Shown: positions 1 to 6,053, numbered from the stretch's first letter. The stretch: 11,277 bases of DNA from an uncultured Collinsella sp. (GCA_900764415.1 CAAFOA010000026.1:1-11277); one strand, 5' to 3'. Program-made: numbers and translations. The notes: generated by a model not told the origin, from the letters alone.

Positions 1-1
1 C

Positions 2-481
2 TTGAGGGTGAAGCACGACATCGAGGCCAGGAAGGCGGCGATCGAGCTCTTCGAGCGAGGCCACGGCTCCGAGTCGGCGGCGAAGGCGCTGTCGGTCCCG
101 CGCGACACCGTGAGACAATGGCTCTACGTATACCGGTCGTTCGGAAGCGAGGTGCTGCTATCCATGGACGGCAAGCAGGCCAGGTACACATATGAGCAGA
201 AGGTCGCCGCCGCCTCGGCCGTGGTCGACGGCGGCATGAGCAAGCGGGACGCCATGGAGGCGTTCGGCGTCATGTCCCTGGCGCCGCTCAAGAGATGGTG
301 CGCGCTCTACCGCGAGGGCGGCGCCGAGGCGCTCAGGCCCAAGCCCAAGGGCCGGCCGAGCGGTTCCAAGGCGAGGCCGCGCACGCGCGAGCAGGAGCTC
401 GAGGAGCGCTGCCGAAGGCTCGAGACCGAGGTGGCCTACCTAAAAAAATTGCGTGCCCTGGTCGAGAGGGACGGGCTCTGA
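2..481 (+). CDS. IS3-family transposase OrfA (helix-turn-helix subunit)
   Basis: DNA-binding half of the IS3 transposase; it recognises the IS ends and is fused to OrfB by frameshifting. Seen: two helix-turn-helix-like segments, roughly residues 8-50 (from EARKAAIELF to the DTVRQWL recognition helix) and 60-105 (from YEQKVAAASA to LAPLKRWC), a basic linker KPKGRPSGSK, then a heptad-like coiled coil (EQELEERCRRLETEVAYLKK) that in this family mediates multimerisation. The unshifted frame ends at a TGA (479-481), ten codons past the A7 slippage run. About 159 residues is normal to slightly short. The first candidate start, a TTG at position 2, is at the window edge, so the true start may lie upstream or at GTG 8. 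Confidence 0.85.
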   Translation: MRVKHDIEARKAAIELFERGHGSESAAKALSVPRDTVRQWLYVYRSFGSEVLLSMDGKQARYTYEQKVAAASAVVDGGMSKRDAMEAFGVMSLAPLKRWCALYREGGAEALRPKPKGRPSGSKARPRTREQELEERCRRLETEVAYLKKLRALVERDGL

Positions 482-488
482 CCAGGGC
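442..488 (+). promoter_or_regulatory. Programmed -1 frameshift signal: A7 slippery run plus stimulatory hairpin
   Basis: Seven adenines (442-448) are read as A AAA AAA in the orfA frame. Six nucleotides later GCCCTGGTC (455-463) pairs perfectly with GACCAGGGC (480-488); inside it AGAG (465-468) can pair with CTCT (476-479). The hairpin covers the orfA stop codon. A slippery run, short spacer and stem-loop form the standard IS3-family signal that makes ribosomes slip back one base and produce the OrfAB transposase. OrfA reads in frame 2 and orfB in frame 1, exactly the shift this signal would produce. Confidence 0.85.
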
Positions 489-1353
489 GAAGGTCGAGGC
501 CGTGAGGGTCCTGCGCGAAGAGGGGCACGGGCTGGGGCGCCTGCTGGAGTGCGCCGGCCTGGCGAGGTCGAGCTACTACTACGCGCTGTCGCACCCGAAG
601 GCTCCCACCAGGCCCGAGCTCTGGGAGGCCGCCGCCGAGATATTCTCGCGCACCGCCAACGGGTGCGGCCACAGGCAGATCGCCATGTGCCTGCGCGCCG
701 AGCAGGGCGTGCGCATAGCCTGCAAGACCGTGCTGAAGATGATGCGCGAGATGGGCATCAGCTGCGGGATCCGCCGCGAGACCGACTACCACAGGTACAA
801 CTCGTACAGGGGCAAGGTCGGAAAGACCTTCGAGAACGTCATCGGGCGCGACTTCGCCGCCGACGGGCCGTGGGAAAAGATGGGCACCGACGTCACCGAG
901 TTCAAGCAGCCCTGGGGCAAGGCCTACTTCGCGCCGGTCTACGACTTCGGCAGCAAGGAGATCGTCGCCTGGTCCACGTCGCTGCACCCCAACATGGCTC
1001 AGCAGCACGAGCTGCTCGACCAGCTCGTGTCCAAGAAGCCCAAGGGCTCCAGGCCGATCCTGCACTCGGACATGGGCTGGCAGTACCAGCAGGCCGGTTG
1101 GTGCAGGCGGCTGGAGGAGGCCGGCGTGGTGCAGAGCATGTCCCGGAAGGGCAACTGCATCGACAACGGCGCGACGGAGCAGGTGTTCGGCCACATCAAG
1201 GACGAGTTCTTCCGCGGAAGGACGTGGCCGGACTTCGAGTCCTTCAAGGCGGACCTCGACGACTTCGTGGTCCATTGGAACACGAGGAGGCGCCAGGTTA
1301 AACTGAAGGGACTGACCCCGGAGGAGTTCCGGAGCCAGTCCCTTGCGGCGTAG
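448..1353 (+). CDS. IS3-family transposase OrfB (DDE/rve catalytic subunit, made as OrfAB fusion)
   Basis: Catalytic integrase-like half of the transposase, cutting and joining DNA at the IS ends. Coordinates begin where a -1 shift at the A7 run enters this frame; the same frame is open upstream to 295, and GTG 502 is the first plausible independent start. Seen in order: an HTH_21-like N-terminal domain (LARSSYYYALS, then NGCGHRQIAMCLR and ISCGIRRETDY), then the rve core with catalytic D in GTDVTEF (codon 889-891), D in LHSDMGWQY (1069-1071) and E in GATEQVF (1177-1179). The D-35-E spacing is canonical, and the conserved SRKGNCIDN, IKDEFF and YN-type end (VHWNTRRRQVKLKGLTPEEF) are present. 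No internal stop or frameshift is seen. Confidence 0.92.
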   Translation: MACPGREGRALTRAKVEAVRVLREEGHGLGRLLECAGLARSSYYYALSHPKAPTRPELWEAAAEIFSRTANGCGHRQIAMCLRAEQGVRIACKTVLKMMREMGISCGIRRETDYHRYNSYRGKVGKTFENVIGRDFAADGPWEKMGTDVTEFKQPWGKAYFAPVYDFGSKEIVAWSTSLHPNMAQQHELLDQLVSKKPKGSRPILHSDMGWQYQQAGWCRRLEEAGVVQSMSRKGNCIDNGATEQVFGHIKDEFFRGRTWPDFESFKADLDDFVVHWNTRRRQVKLKGLTPEEFRSQSLAA

Positions 1354-1364
1354 CTTTTATTTAA

Positions 1365-1391
1365 GCCGTCCAAGTTTTGGGGTGCAGTTCA
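1365..1391 (+). repeat. Right terminal inverted repeat of the IS
   Basis: Twelve bases after the orfB stop, a segment ends with TTGGGGTGCAGTTCA. Its reverse complement starts TGAACTGCACCCC and carries TTGGACGG further in, resembling IS150-type ends (TG at the tip, then ACTGCACCC, then TTGGAC). The CA at 1390-1391 is taken as the last two bases of the element. The matching left repeat is outside the window, so the assignment rests on family resemblance and the TG/CA rule. Confidence 0.75.
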
Positions 1392-1420
1392 AGCCTCCGG
1401 TAACGGGGGCTTTTCTTTTA
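1391..1420 (+). terminator. Intrinsic terminator directly abutting the IS end
   Basis: AGCCTCCG (1392-1399) pairs with CGGGGGCT (1404-1411), with one G-U pair, across a GTAA loop, and TTTTCTTTT follows. The A at 1391 and T at 1412 can extend the stem. The hairpin begins at the very base where the IS ends, so it probably belonged to the gene upstream of the insertion, and it now also insulates the downstream gene from transposase transcription. Confidence 0.8.
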
Positions 1421-1510
1421 TGGCGGCATTCGACACCAGAAGCTCGACTGGAATCGTGCGCCGCCGTCCGCGGGAGACTATTTCTTATCGACTCGTGTAA
1501 GATTCCGAGT

Positions 1511-1538
1511 AGGTGTCGCGGCCCGTCCGCGACCACTT
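1511..1538 (+). other. GC-rich hairpin in the leader of the TPR-like gene
   Basis: GTCGCGG (1515-1521) is a perfect 7-bp inverted match to CCGCGAC (1527-1533) over a 5-nt loop. With one bulged C the stem can extend outward (GTG with CAC). A pyrimidine-rich stretch (TTCTTCTCTC, 1537-1546) follows, but it is not a run of T. It could be a weak terminator, an attenuator or a chance structure. The rest of 1421-1570 shows no gene and no convincing promoter. Confidence 0.3.
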
Positions 1539-1570
1539 CTTCTCTCGATGACCGATCAGGGTGATATTTC

Positions 1571-4012
1571 GTGGCAGAGCGTCCGACATACAAGCTCAGG
1601 TTTCTCGACCCCAAAAAGCGTTTTCCATCGATGCCAGAGCAGCCTGCGGGGCGCTCATATGGTGTTGTCTGGAAAGTCTTTGGCGAGGACCCCAAAGAGT
1701 CGTGCTATGTCGTCGAATTCGTCGGCAAAACTCACATATCGCTCTTGGGCTACGTGAGCGTGTCGGGCAAGGTTTATAAGGTTGACCGCCCTGTTCGGGA
1801 AGTACCGTTGCCCGAGGACCCTGACATGGAGCTGGTCCTTCACGAGTCCGATTCCAGTATTGGCGAGATTATGGTGAGGGAGGCCAACGGAGCAATGCGC
1901 GCGTGTGCGCGAACTGCCGGCTCTCCCGAAGGCCCCATGCGCGAGCAGTCCGACCACGAGACATGGAATTCGACCCGCGCCCTTCCTTACGGCGAGTTCA
2001 TGGCCTCGATGTTCTTGCGCTACGTGATATTTGCCAACTCCGAAAGCGCTCTTGCAAACACGACGGGCGTCGACGGTCTCGATGTAGACATGCAAAACGT
2101 TGTCGACAAGATCAAACTCGTAAAGTTGCCCGAGCCGGTCGAGGTGTTTTTGGGCTTTGACACGGCACCGCTCCCCGATGCTATCGAGACGCTGCTCTAC
2201 CGCGTTGACCATGCCGAGAATCCGAGCGGTATCGAGCGTTATGCCGCCGCCCTTATAAGCGAGATCGACTTGCCCCGCCTGCGCACCATTGCTGCCAAGT
2301 CCGAAATGAGCCTAGCGCGCATCGACCGCTCAAAGCTGTTCTATCTCAATTTTGATCGTAGCCTGCTGGACCAGGACGAGATTGACATGCTGCTTGCCAT
2401 CGAGTGCCGTCTCAACCGCCTCTCCGGCATCCTTGAGCGCATCGGGGTCGGATTGGCCCCGGCGGCATCCTCGCCGAGCCTTGAGGGCTGCGCGCTCTTT
2501 GACGCGTGGCATATCGCCAAGACGACCAACGATGTTCCCCGACTGCTCGATACGGTCTCGAGCGACAACCCGTGGGGCAAACCGGGAACGGTGGCTTGCC
2601 AGCCGGGCGGTGAGTGGGACGTGCGCACCCGCTTCGCGCGTATCGTCGAGGCGCTCAACGTGGTCACACGGCTCGACTATACCTATCGGGCAAACGTTGC
2701 CGAGGGGATTATGCTCGTTCGGTTTGGGCGCTCTGTCGTGGATGCCATGCCACAGCGTGAATACGACGCTCAGGATGACGTCTGGCGCGAGTTGGACGAG
2801 AACGCGCGTGCGATTTGGGCCGCGGAGCACGACGCGCGCGTGGCGCTTACGCTTGCGGCGGCGTGTTTTGCCGCAGGTGCCTGCATTACGCGCTGCTATG
2901 TTCAGATTGCGGCTCCCGACGGCGAGCGGGGCGAGCGCGTCATTGCAACATATTCCTTTGGACGTGCGGCCTATCTGGCTAATTGCGTGCCTGTCGCCAA
3001 GGATCTTGAGAGCGTGGATATGGACGATATGCCGTGCAAGCGCATGCTTGAGGCATATGAGTCGGACGCGCCGGATGCGATTGAGCCTGCGGAGGTTCAC
3101 GCTCGCCCGCGTGACGACCACCGTTCGCTGCCGCCGGCGTTGCGCGACCTGCTGCTTGCCGATACGGCTGATGAGCTCGAGGTCATGGAGATGGACGATG
3201 ACCCGTATGTGGCACGCGTCGTCGAGCTGCGCGAGCAGGCAAAAGTTGACCGTGCAAGTGCGTTTGAGGGCTTTTCACGTCTTGTTGAGGAACTGGAGGC
3301 TAAGTGCGCTGTTGCCGAGCTTTTGGCAACGGGTCCGGTTCAGACGCAGTTTTGCGACAACCAGCTGGTACGTATGGTGCTGCCGGTAATGGAGGAAGAC
3401 CGCTCCGTTCGTATTTTGCGTGCTCCCGATGCGCTGTACTTTGCCCAGCACGAGATCTGCAGCTTTTACGCCGAGCAGGAGGATTTTGAACGGGCATTGC
3501 CCGAGGTGCGTCATCTTTACGATCTGGCTCGCTCGTCCATGCAATCGCACTTTGCGCTCATCAACGTGCTGGCGCGCCTGGAGCGCTTTGACGAGATTAT
3601 CGAGGTGGCGCGCCACGGCTTGCGCATTGCCAGCGACCGCCCCTCAATCGGTTACCTGTTTTATCGCCTAGCGTTTGCCTATTGGAACTGCGACCAGCCC
3701 GAGCTCGCGTTGGCGTGCTACCGCCTCGTGCCGCGCGGCGAGGAGTCGGGTAGCAGCGCGCTGGAGGAAATGCAGGGCCTTATGAACGAGATGGGTGTCA
3801 ATGAGCCGCCGACGTTCGAGGAAGCGGTTGAAACCATCCGCAAGGCCGGGCTCGAGCTACCGCCGGTGCCCGCTGTGACCAACCAGCTGGCGGATGCTGC
3901 CGTGCAGCTGGTCGACAACGGCTTCTTTTTTCTGGCGCGTGGCTGCATCTTCCAAATGTGGCGCACCATGGGCAACGATGAGCTCGGCTCCCTCAACCGC
4001 TCGCTGGGGTAG
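1571..4012 (+). CDS. Large cytoplasmic protein with C-terminal TPR-like helical repeats, function unknown
   Basis: I do not recognise a named family for most of this 813-residue protein. The GTG start is chosen because AGGGTGAT lies about 7 bases upstream and no better start precedes it. There is no signal peptide and no clear membrane segment, so it is probably cytosolic. Residues 1-80 look beta-rich (GRSYGVVWKVFG, CYVVEFVGKTHISLLGY). The middle is mixed and acidic, with a very acidic patch DELEVMEMDDDPY near residue 540. Residues about 621-722 look like tandem tetratricopeptide repeats (FYAEQEDFERALPEVRHLY, then LINVLARLERFDEIIEVAR, then LAFAYWNCDQPELALACYR). TPR arrays usually bind other proteins, so a scaffold or regulatory role is an inference. 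It stands alone: a terminator lies upstream, and 162 bases including a repeat array separate it from the ATPase gene. Base composition is milder in GC than the IS. Confidence 0.85.
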   Translation: MAERPTYKLRFLDPKKRFPSMPEQPAGRSYGVVWKVFGEDPKESCYVVEFVGKTHISLLGYVSVSGKVYKVDRPVREVPLPEDPDMELVLHESDSSIGEIMVREANGAMRACARTAGSPEGPMREQSDHETWNSTRALPYGEFMASMFLRYVIFANSESALANTTGVDGLDVDMQNVVDKIKLVKLPEPVEVFLGFDTAPLPDAIETLLYRVDHAENPSGIERYAAALISEIDLPRLRTIAAKSEMSLARIDRSKLFYLNFDRSLLDQDEIDMLLAIECRLNRLSGILERIGVGLAPAASSPSLEGCALFDAWHIAKTTNDVPRLLDTVSSDNPWGKPGTVACQPGGEWDVRTRFARIVEALNVVTRLDYTYRANVAEGIMLVRFGRSVVDAMPQREYDAQDDVWRELDENARAIWAAEHDARVALTLAAACFAAGACITRCYVQIAAPDGERGERVIATYSFGRAAYLANCVPVAKDLESVDMDDMPCKRMLEAYESDAPDAIEPAEVHARPRDDHRSLPPALRDLLLADTADELEVMEMDDDPYVARVVELREQAKVDRASAFEGFSRLVEELEAKCAVAELLATGPVQTQFCDNQLVRMVLPVMEEDRSVRILRAPDALYFAQHEICSFYAEQEDFERALPEVRHLYDLARSSMQSHFALINVLARLERFDEIIEVARHGLRIASDRPSIGYLFYRLAFAYWNCDQPELALACYRLVPRGEESGSSALEEMQGLMNEMGVNEPPTFEEAVETIRKAGLELPPVPAVTNQLADAAVQLVDNGFFFLARGCIFQMWRTMGNDELGSLNRSLG

Positions 4013-4101
4013 GGGCGATATAGAGGGGCCGCACCGCGCTATTTGTATCGGCGCGGGCGGGAGGACCCGGCAGGATCGGTAAGGCATAAAGCCGCCGAGC
4101 C

Positions 4102-4158
4102 TGCTAAAACTGTTAAACTCTGCTAAAGTTGCTAAACTTTGTTAAAGTTGTTAAAACT
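4102..4158 (+). repeat. Iteron-like tandem array: six TGYTAAA motifs (three 19-bp units)
   Basis: TGCTAAA or TGTTAAA occurs at 4102, 4111, 4121, 4130, 4140 and 4149, that is, at steps of 9, 10, 9, 10 and 9 bases. It is equally a 19-bp unit repeated three times (TGCTAAAACTGTTAAACTC at 4102, TGCTAAAGTTGCTAAACTT at 4121, TGTTAAAGTTGTTAAAACT at 4140). It ends just before the ribosome binding site of the AAA+ ATPase gene. Motifs at nearly one helical turn present the same DNA face, as in operators or iterons bound cooperatively. The array is AT-rich in a GC-rich genome. Autoregulation by the ATPase's winged helix is a plausible inference, not shown. Confidence 0.8.
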
Positions 4159-4174
4159 AGCAGAGGAGGACAGA

Positions 4175-5257
4175 ATGACGAAAGCTGTTAACCCCTTTAA
4201 GCCAACGGCGGGCATGAATCCGCCTGAGCTTATCGGACGGGACACTGTTTTGGATGACTTTGCCGAGGCTCTTGAGAATGGTCCTGGTGCCCCCGATCGA
4301 CTCATGCGCATCTCGGGCGTCCGAGGCACAGGTAAAACGGTGCTCCTTAATGCATTGGGTGACCTTGCACGCAAAAAAGGATTCGAGGTCGTTGACGTTG
4401 CCTCCAATGCTGGTTTTTGCAATAGAATCCTCGAGGCTCTGCAGCGAAACGTTCGTCTTGAATCAATCTCGATTTCCCCATCGATTTTAGGGGTCAGCCT
4501 TGGCTCCATGGAGATGTCGAAGTCGGCCTCTCATCTGGGCGAGGCGATGTACGATGCTGCGAAGCGCGGTGGTCTGCTCATTACGCTCGACGAGATCCAG
4601 GATGCCTCAACTGAGGAAATGCGCGAGCTAGGCAATGAGATGCAGCTCTTGATCCGCCAAGGAGCGAATGTCGCTTTCGCTTTCGCCGGGCTGCCGACAT
4701 CGGTAGATGGCGTGGTGGTGGATGATACGTTGACGTTCCTTCAGCGAGCCAAACATGTTGAACTTACTCGGCTTTCCGATTTTGAAGTTGGCGGATCGTT
4801 TGAGGATACGATGAGACGAGCGGGCAAGGAGCTCGACAAAGGTGCCGCTGAGCTATTAACAAAAGCTTCGGCAGGCTATCCCTTTATGGTCCAGCTGGTC
4901 GGATATTACGCTTGGCAGGTTGCTGCGCGCAGTGGGGCGGAGAGTGTGAGCGAAGAGGCGGCTCGTAAGGGTATCCAGGCGGCTCTTGATAGCTTTAATG
5001 CTATGGTGATTGCCCCAGCGCTGCGCAGGGTGTCGGAACGGCAGTTTCAGTATCTCGCGGCGATGGCTCAATGCGAGGGCGTCGATATCGCCAACGGCGA
5101 TATCGCCAAGAAGATGGGTTTGTCGGCGAACAAAGTTGGGTCATATCGCAAGCGTCTGATCGATGCGGGGTTGATTGAGCCCGCGGGCTATGGCTGTGTT
5201 TCGTTTGCAATTCCGTACATGCGCGATTATCTGTTGGAGACCGTTCGAGAGGACTAA
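4175..5257 (+). CDS. AAA+ ATPase with C-terminal winged-helix domain (archaeal-type/Orc1-Cdc6-like)
   Basis: Probable ATP-driven DNA-binding or regulatory protein of 360 residues. The start is ATG 4175, with a strong ribosome binding site (AGAGGAGG, 4162-4169); the frame is open a little further up, but that would put the start inside the repeats. Seen: an N-terminal NPFKPTAGMNPPELIGRD segment, which I remember as common in actinobacterial ATP-binding proteins of this type. Walker A is GVRGTGKT (48-55) and Walker B LLITLDE (134-140), followed by a sensor-like AFAFAGLP (167-174). A lid region is followed by a winged helix from about residue 288 (FQYLAAMAQCEGV, IAKKMGLSANKVGSYRKRL, GLIEPAGYG). 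The domain order resembles Orc1/Cdc6 and COG1672-type ATPases. There is no transmembrane segment. The repeat array in front suggests self-regulation. The true biological role is unknown. Confidence 0.85.
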   Translation: MTKAVNPFKPTAGMNPPELIGRDTVLDDFAEALENGPGAPDRLMRISGVRGTGKTVLLNALGDLARKKGFEVVDVASNAGFCNRILEALQRNVRLESISISPSILGVSLGSMEMSKSASHLGEAMYDAAKRGGLLITLDEIQDASTEEMRELGNEMQLLIRQGANVAFAFAGLPTSVDGVVVDDTLTFLQRAKHVELTRLSDFEVGGSFEDTMRRAGKELDKGAAELLTKASAGYPFMVQLVGYYAWQVAARSGAESVSEEAARKGIQAALDSFNAMVIAPALRRVSERQFQYLAAMAQCEGVDIANGDIAKKMGLSANKVGSYRKRLIDAGLIEPAGYGCVSFAIPYMRDYLLETVRED

Positions 5258-5306
5258 TAAAGAATGGGCTGTCCGCGCTGTCGCTGGGGCCGTCCTTGTA
5301 TCTTTG

Positions 5307-5361
5307 TCTCAATCTGTAACATCTGGAGGGGATTACGGCCTGCAGATGTTACAGATTGAGA
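5307..5361. repeat. Perfect 19-bp inverted repeat with 17-nt spacer
   Basis: TCTCAATCTGTAACATCTG (5307-5325) is the exact reverse complement of 5343-5361. The spacer (5326-5342) holds GAGGGGATTACGGCC. As RNA it would form a long stable hairpin; as DNA it could be a dimer binding site or the two ends of a tiny element. It begins 49 bases after the ATPase stop. No T-run follows on either strand, so it is not a typical terminator. Confidence 0.85.
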
Positions 5362-5382
5362 TGATTGACTGAGACGTTTACT

Positions 5383-5403
5383 GGTAAAAGAGAGGTAAAA
5401 GAG
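5383..5403 (+). repeat. Short tandem repeat GGTAAAAGAG x2
   Basis: GGTAAAAGAG occurs at 5383-5392 and again at 5394-5403, an 11-bp period, upstream of the tRNA promoter. Right after it GAGG and CCTC can form a small hairpin (5401-5413). It may be a regulator site or chance; nothing else shows function. Confidence 0.35.
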
Positions 5404-5423
5404 GAAACGCCTCAAAATTCCCC

Positions 5424-5452
5424 TTGCCCAACTTCGGCTGTTTGGTTACTAT
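5424..5452 (+). promoter_or_regulatory. Sigma-70-type promoter of tRNA-Ser
   Basis: TTGCCC (5424-5429) and TACTAT (5447-5452) are separated by exactly 17 bases, giving a start near 5459, a few bases before the tRNA 5' end at 5467. Position and spacing fit a housekeeping promoter for the tRNA. Confidence 0.65.
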
Positions 5453-5466
5453 AGAACGGCTGTTAC

Positions 5467-5557
5467 GGAGAGCTGACCGAGAGGCCGAAGGTGCTCGCCT
5501 GCTAAGCGAGTATGCCCCAAAAGGGCATCTGGGGTTCGAATCCCCAGCTCTCCGCCA
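5467..5557 (+). tRNA. tRNA-Ser (anticodon GCU, decodes AGC/AGU), CCA encoded
   Basis: Acceptor GGAGAGC (5467-5473) pairs with GCTCTCC (5547-5553), followed by discriminator G and encoded CCA (5555-5557). Anticodon stem CTCGC/GCGAG encloses loop CTGCTAA with GCT at 5501-5503. A long variable arm with stem GCCC/GGGC, as serine tRNAs require, is followed by the T arm TGGGG-TTCGAAT-CCCCA (5530-5546). It has its own promoter and terminator. tRNA-Ser 3' ends are common integration targets, but no integrase gene or direct copy of the 3' end is seen in the window. Confidence 0.97.
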
Positions 5558-5571
5558 GTATGACTTTGAAG

Positions 5572-5600
5572 AAGGGTCCCATTTGGGGCCCTTTTTTATT
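5572..5600 (+). terminator. Intrinsic terminator of tRNA-Ser
   Basis: AAGGGTCCC (5572-5580) pairs with GGGGCCCTT (5585-5593), with one G-U pair, over an ATTT loop, and is followed by a T6 run and ATTATT. It lies 15 bases after the tRNA. Confidence 0.9.
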
Positions 5601-5733
5601 ATCAAGAATGGCGGCTGGGGATTAGAGTCCGAAAGGGCGTGAACATTAGGCAAACACGGGGCGCTTGAAAACGGGGAGACCCAGGCGTGCTCGTGCACCC
5701 CGGTGTGGGGTTCCGAGGGGATGGAGTAGAAAT
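5601..5733 (+). other. GC-rich leader upstream of the small basic protein gene
   Basis: No gene is supported here. The stretch holds four GGGG runs (5658, 5673, 5707, 5717) and a small hairpin ACCCC/GGGGT (5697-5711), so a transcript would be structured. It matches no riboswitch I recognise. At 5609-5624 lies an inverted partial echo of the tRNA 3' end (see findings). GGAG at 5723-5726 is the ribosome binding site for ATG 5734. The promoter is not identified. Confidence 0.4.
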
Positions 5734-6033
5734 ATGGTAAAGGTCGGGCTGCGTAAGCCGAATCTAAAGACATCACTCAAGGCAAGAACGACCGGCAGAG
5801 CGAAGCGCGCGGTAAGGCGGGCGATAATCCCCGGCTATGGTAAGAAGGGCATGGGGTGGATCAAAAATCCGAAGAAGGCTGCTTACAATGCCGTATACAG
5901 CAGAACGACCGTCGGAGTTGGGGATGTCGCTCGCGCCGTTGCTAAATCAGGCGCTCGGAGCTCGGCGTCAAGGACGTCCTCAATTACTGTTTCATCGCAT
6001 GAAATTACACCTTTGGCGAAGCCTGAACAGTAA
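5734..6033 (+). CDS. Small basic protein with YGKKGMGW motif, probably the N-terminal part of the TM2 protein gene
   Basis: A 99-residue, strongly basic protein. The ATG at 5734 is chosen for GGAG seven bases upstream and because the recognisable part starts at KVGLRKP; the frame is open back to a TTG at 5665. Residues 1-62 are compact and lysine/arginine-rich (LKARTTGRAKRAVRR, YGKKGMGWIKNPKKAAYN, VYSRTTVG). I remember similar segments in hypothetical proteins of Firmicutes and Actinobacteria, function unknown. Residues 63-99 are a Ser/Ala linker. It ends at TAA 6031-6033, and the same frame then runs without another stop into the TM2 domain of the next gene, so this may be the front half of one interrupted protein. 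Codon choice and lower GC fit an accessory gene next to a tRNA. Confidence 0.65.
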   Translation: MVKVGLRKPNLKTSLKARTTGRAKRAVRRAIIPGYGKKGMGWIKNPKKAAYNAVYSRTTVGVGDVARAVAKSGARSSASRTSSITVSSHEITPLAKPEQ

Positions 6034-6053
6034 TCTCTCACTCGAGAGATTAC
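6030..6053. repeat. Perfect 10-bp hairpin containing the separating TAA stop
   Basis: GTAATCTCTC (6030-6039) and GAGAGATTAC (6044-6053) are exact reverse complements over an ACTC loop. The TAA that ends the upstream frame is at 6031-6033, in the base of the left arm. No T-run follows, so it is not a terminator. A hairpin at a stop can influence reinitiation, read-through or mRNA decay; which, if any, applies is open. Confidence 0.8.

Larger units (their letters stand above)
1..1391 (+). mobile_element. IS3-family (IS150-group) insertion sequence, left end missing
   Basis: A copy-and-paste transposon that encodes its own DDE transposase. Seen: two overlapping frames in the orfA/orfB layout of IS3, an A7 slippage site between them, a DDE triad with 35 residues between the second D and the E, and a right terminal repeat ending in CA. 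Read inward, that repeat begins TGAACTGCACCCC and continues to TTGGAC, which resembles the IS150 end as I remember it. The left inverted repeat and left flank lie before the window, so target duplication cannot be tested. The element is visibly richer in GC than the genes on its right, suggesting arrival from a higher-GC host. Both frames look intact, so it may still be active. Confidence 0.9.

Noticed and set aside
436..1275. Long open frames on both strands inside the transposase
   Set aside because: They are shadows produced by the very high GC of orfB; the orfB frame carries the DDE motifs and family residues.
2330..3121. Minus-strand 263-codon frame inside the TPR-like gene
   Set aside because: It has no recognisable motif and lies fully inside a longer frame with coherent protein features.
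4034..4056. CCGCGC/GCGCGG hairpin as terminator of the TPR-like gene
   Set aside because: The stem is only 6 bp over an 11-base loop and there is no T-run after it.
4102..4158. Possible CRISPR array
   Set aside because: The repeats are contiguous short motifs with no unique spacers and no cas genes nearby.
5658..5720. Possible G-quadruplex from four GGGG runs
   Set aside because: The loops are about 11, 30 and 6 bases; the long middle loop and competing CCCC make a quadruplex unlikely.
5378..5776. Minus-strand open frame across the tRNA (contains AGDSNPRCPFGAYSLSRR)
   Set aside because: This is the antisense translation of tRNA-Ser, a well-known spurious protein; the tRNA, promoter and terminator explain the DNA.
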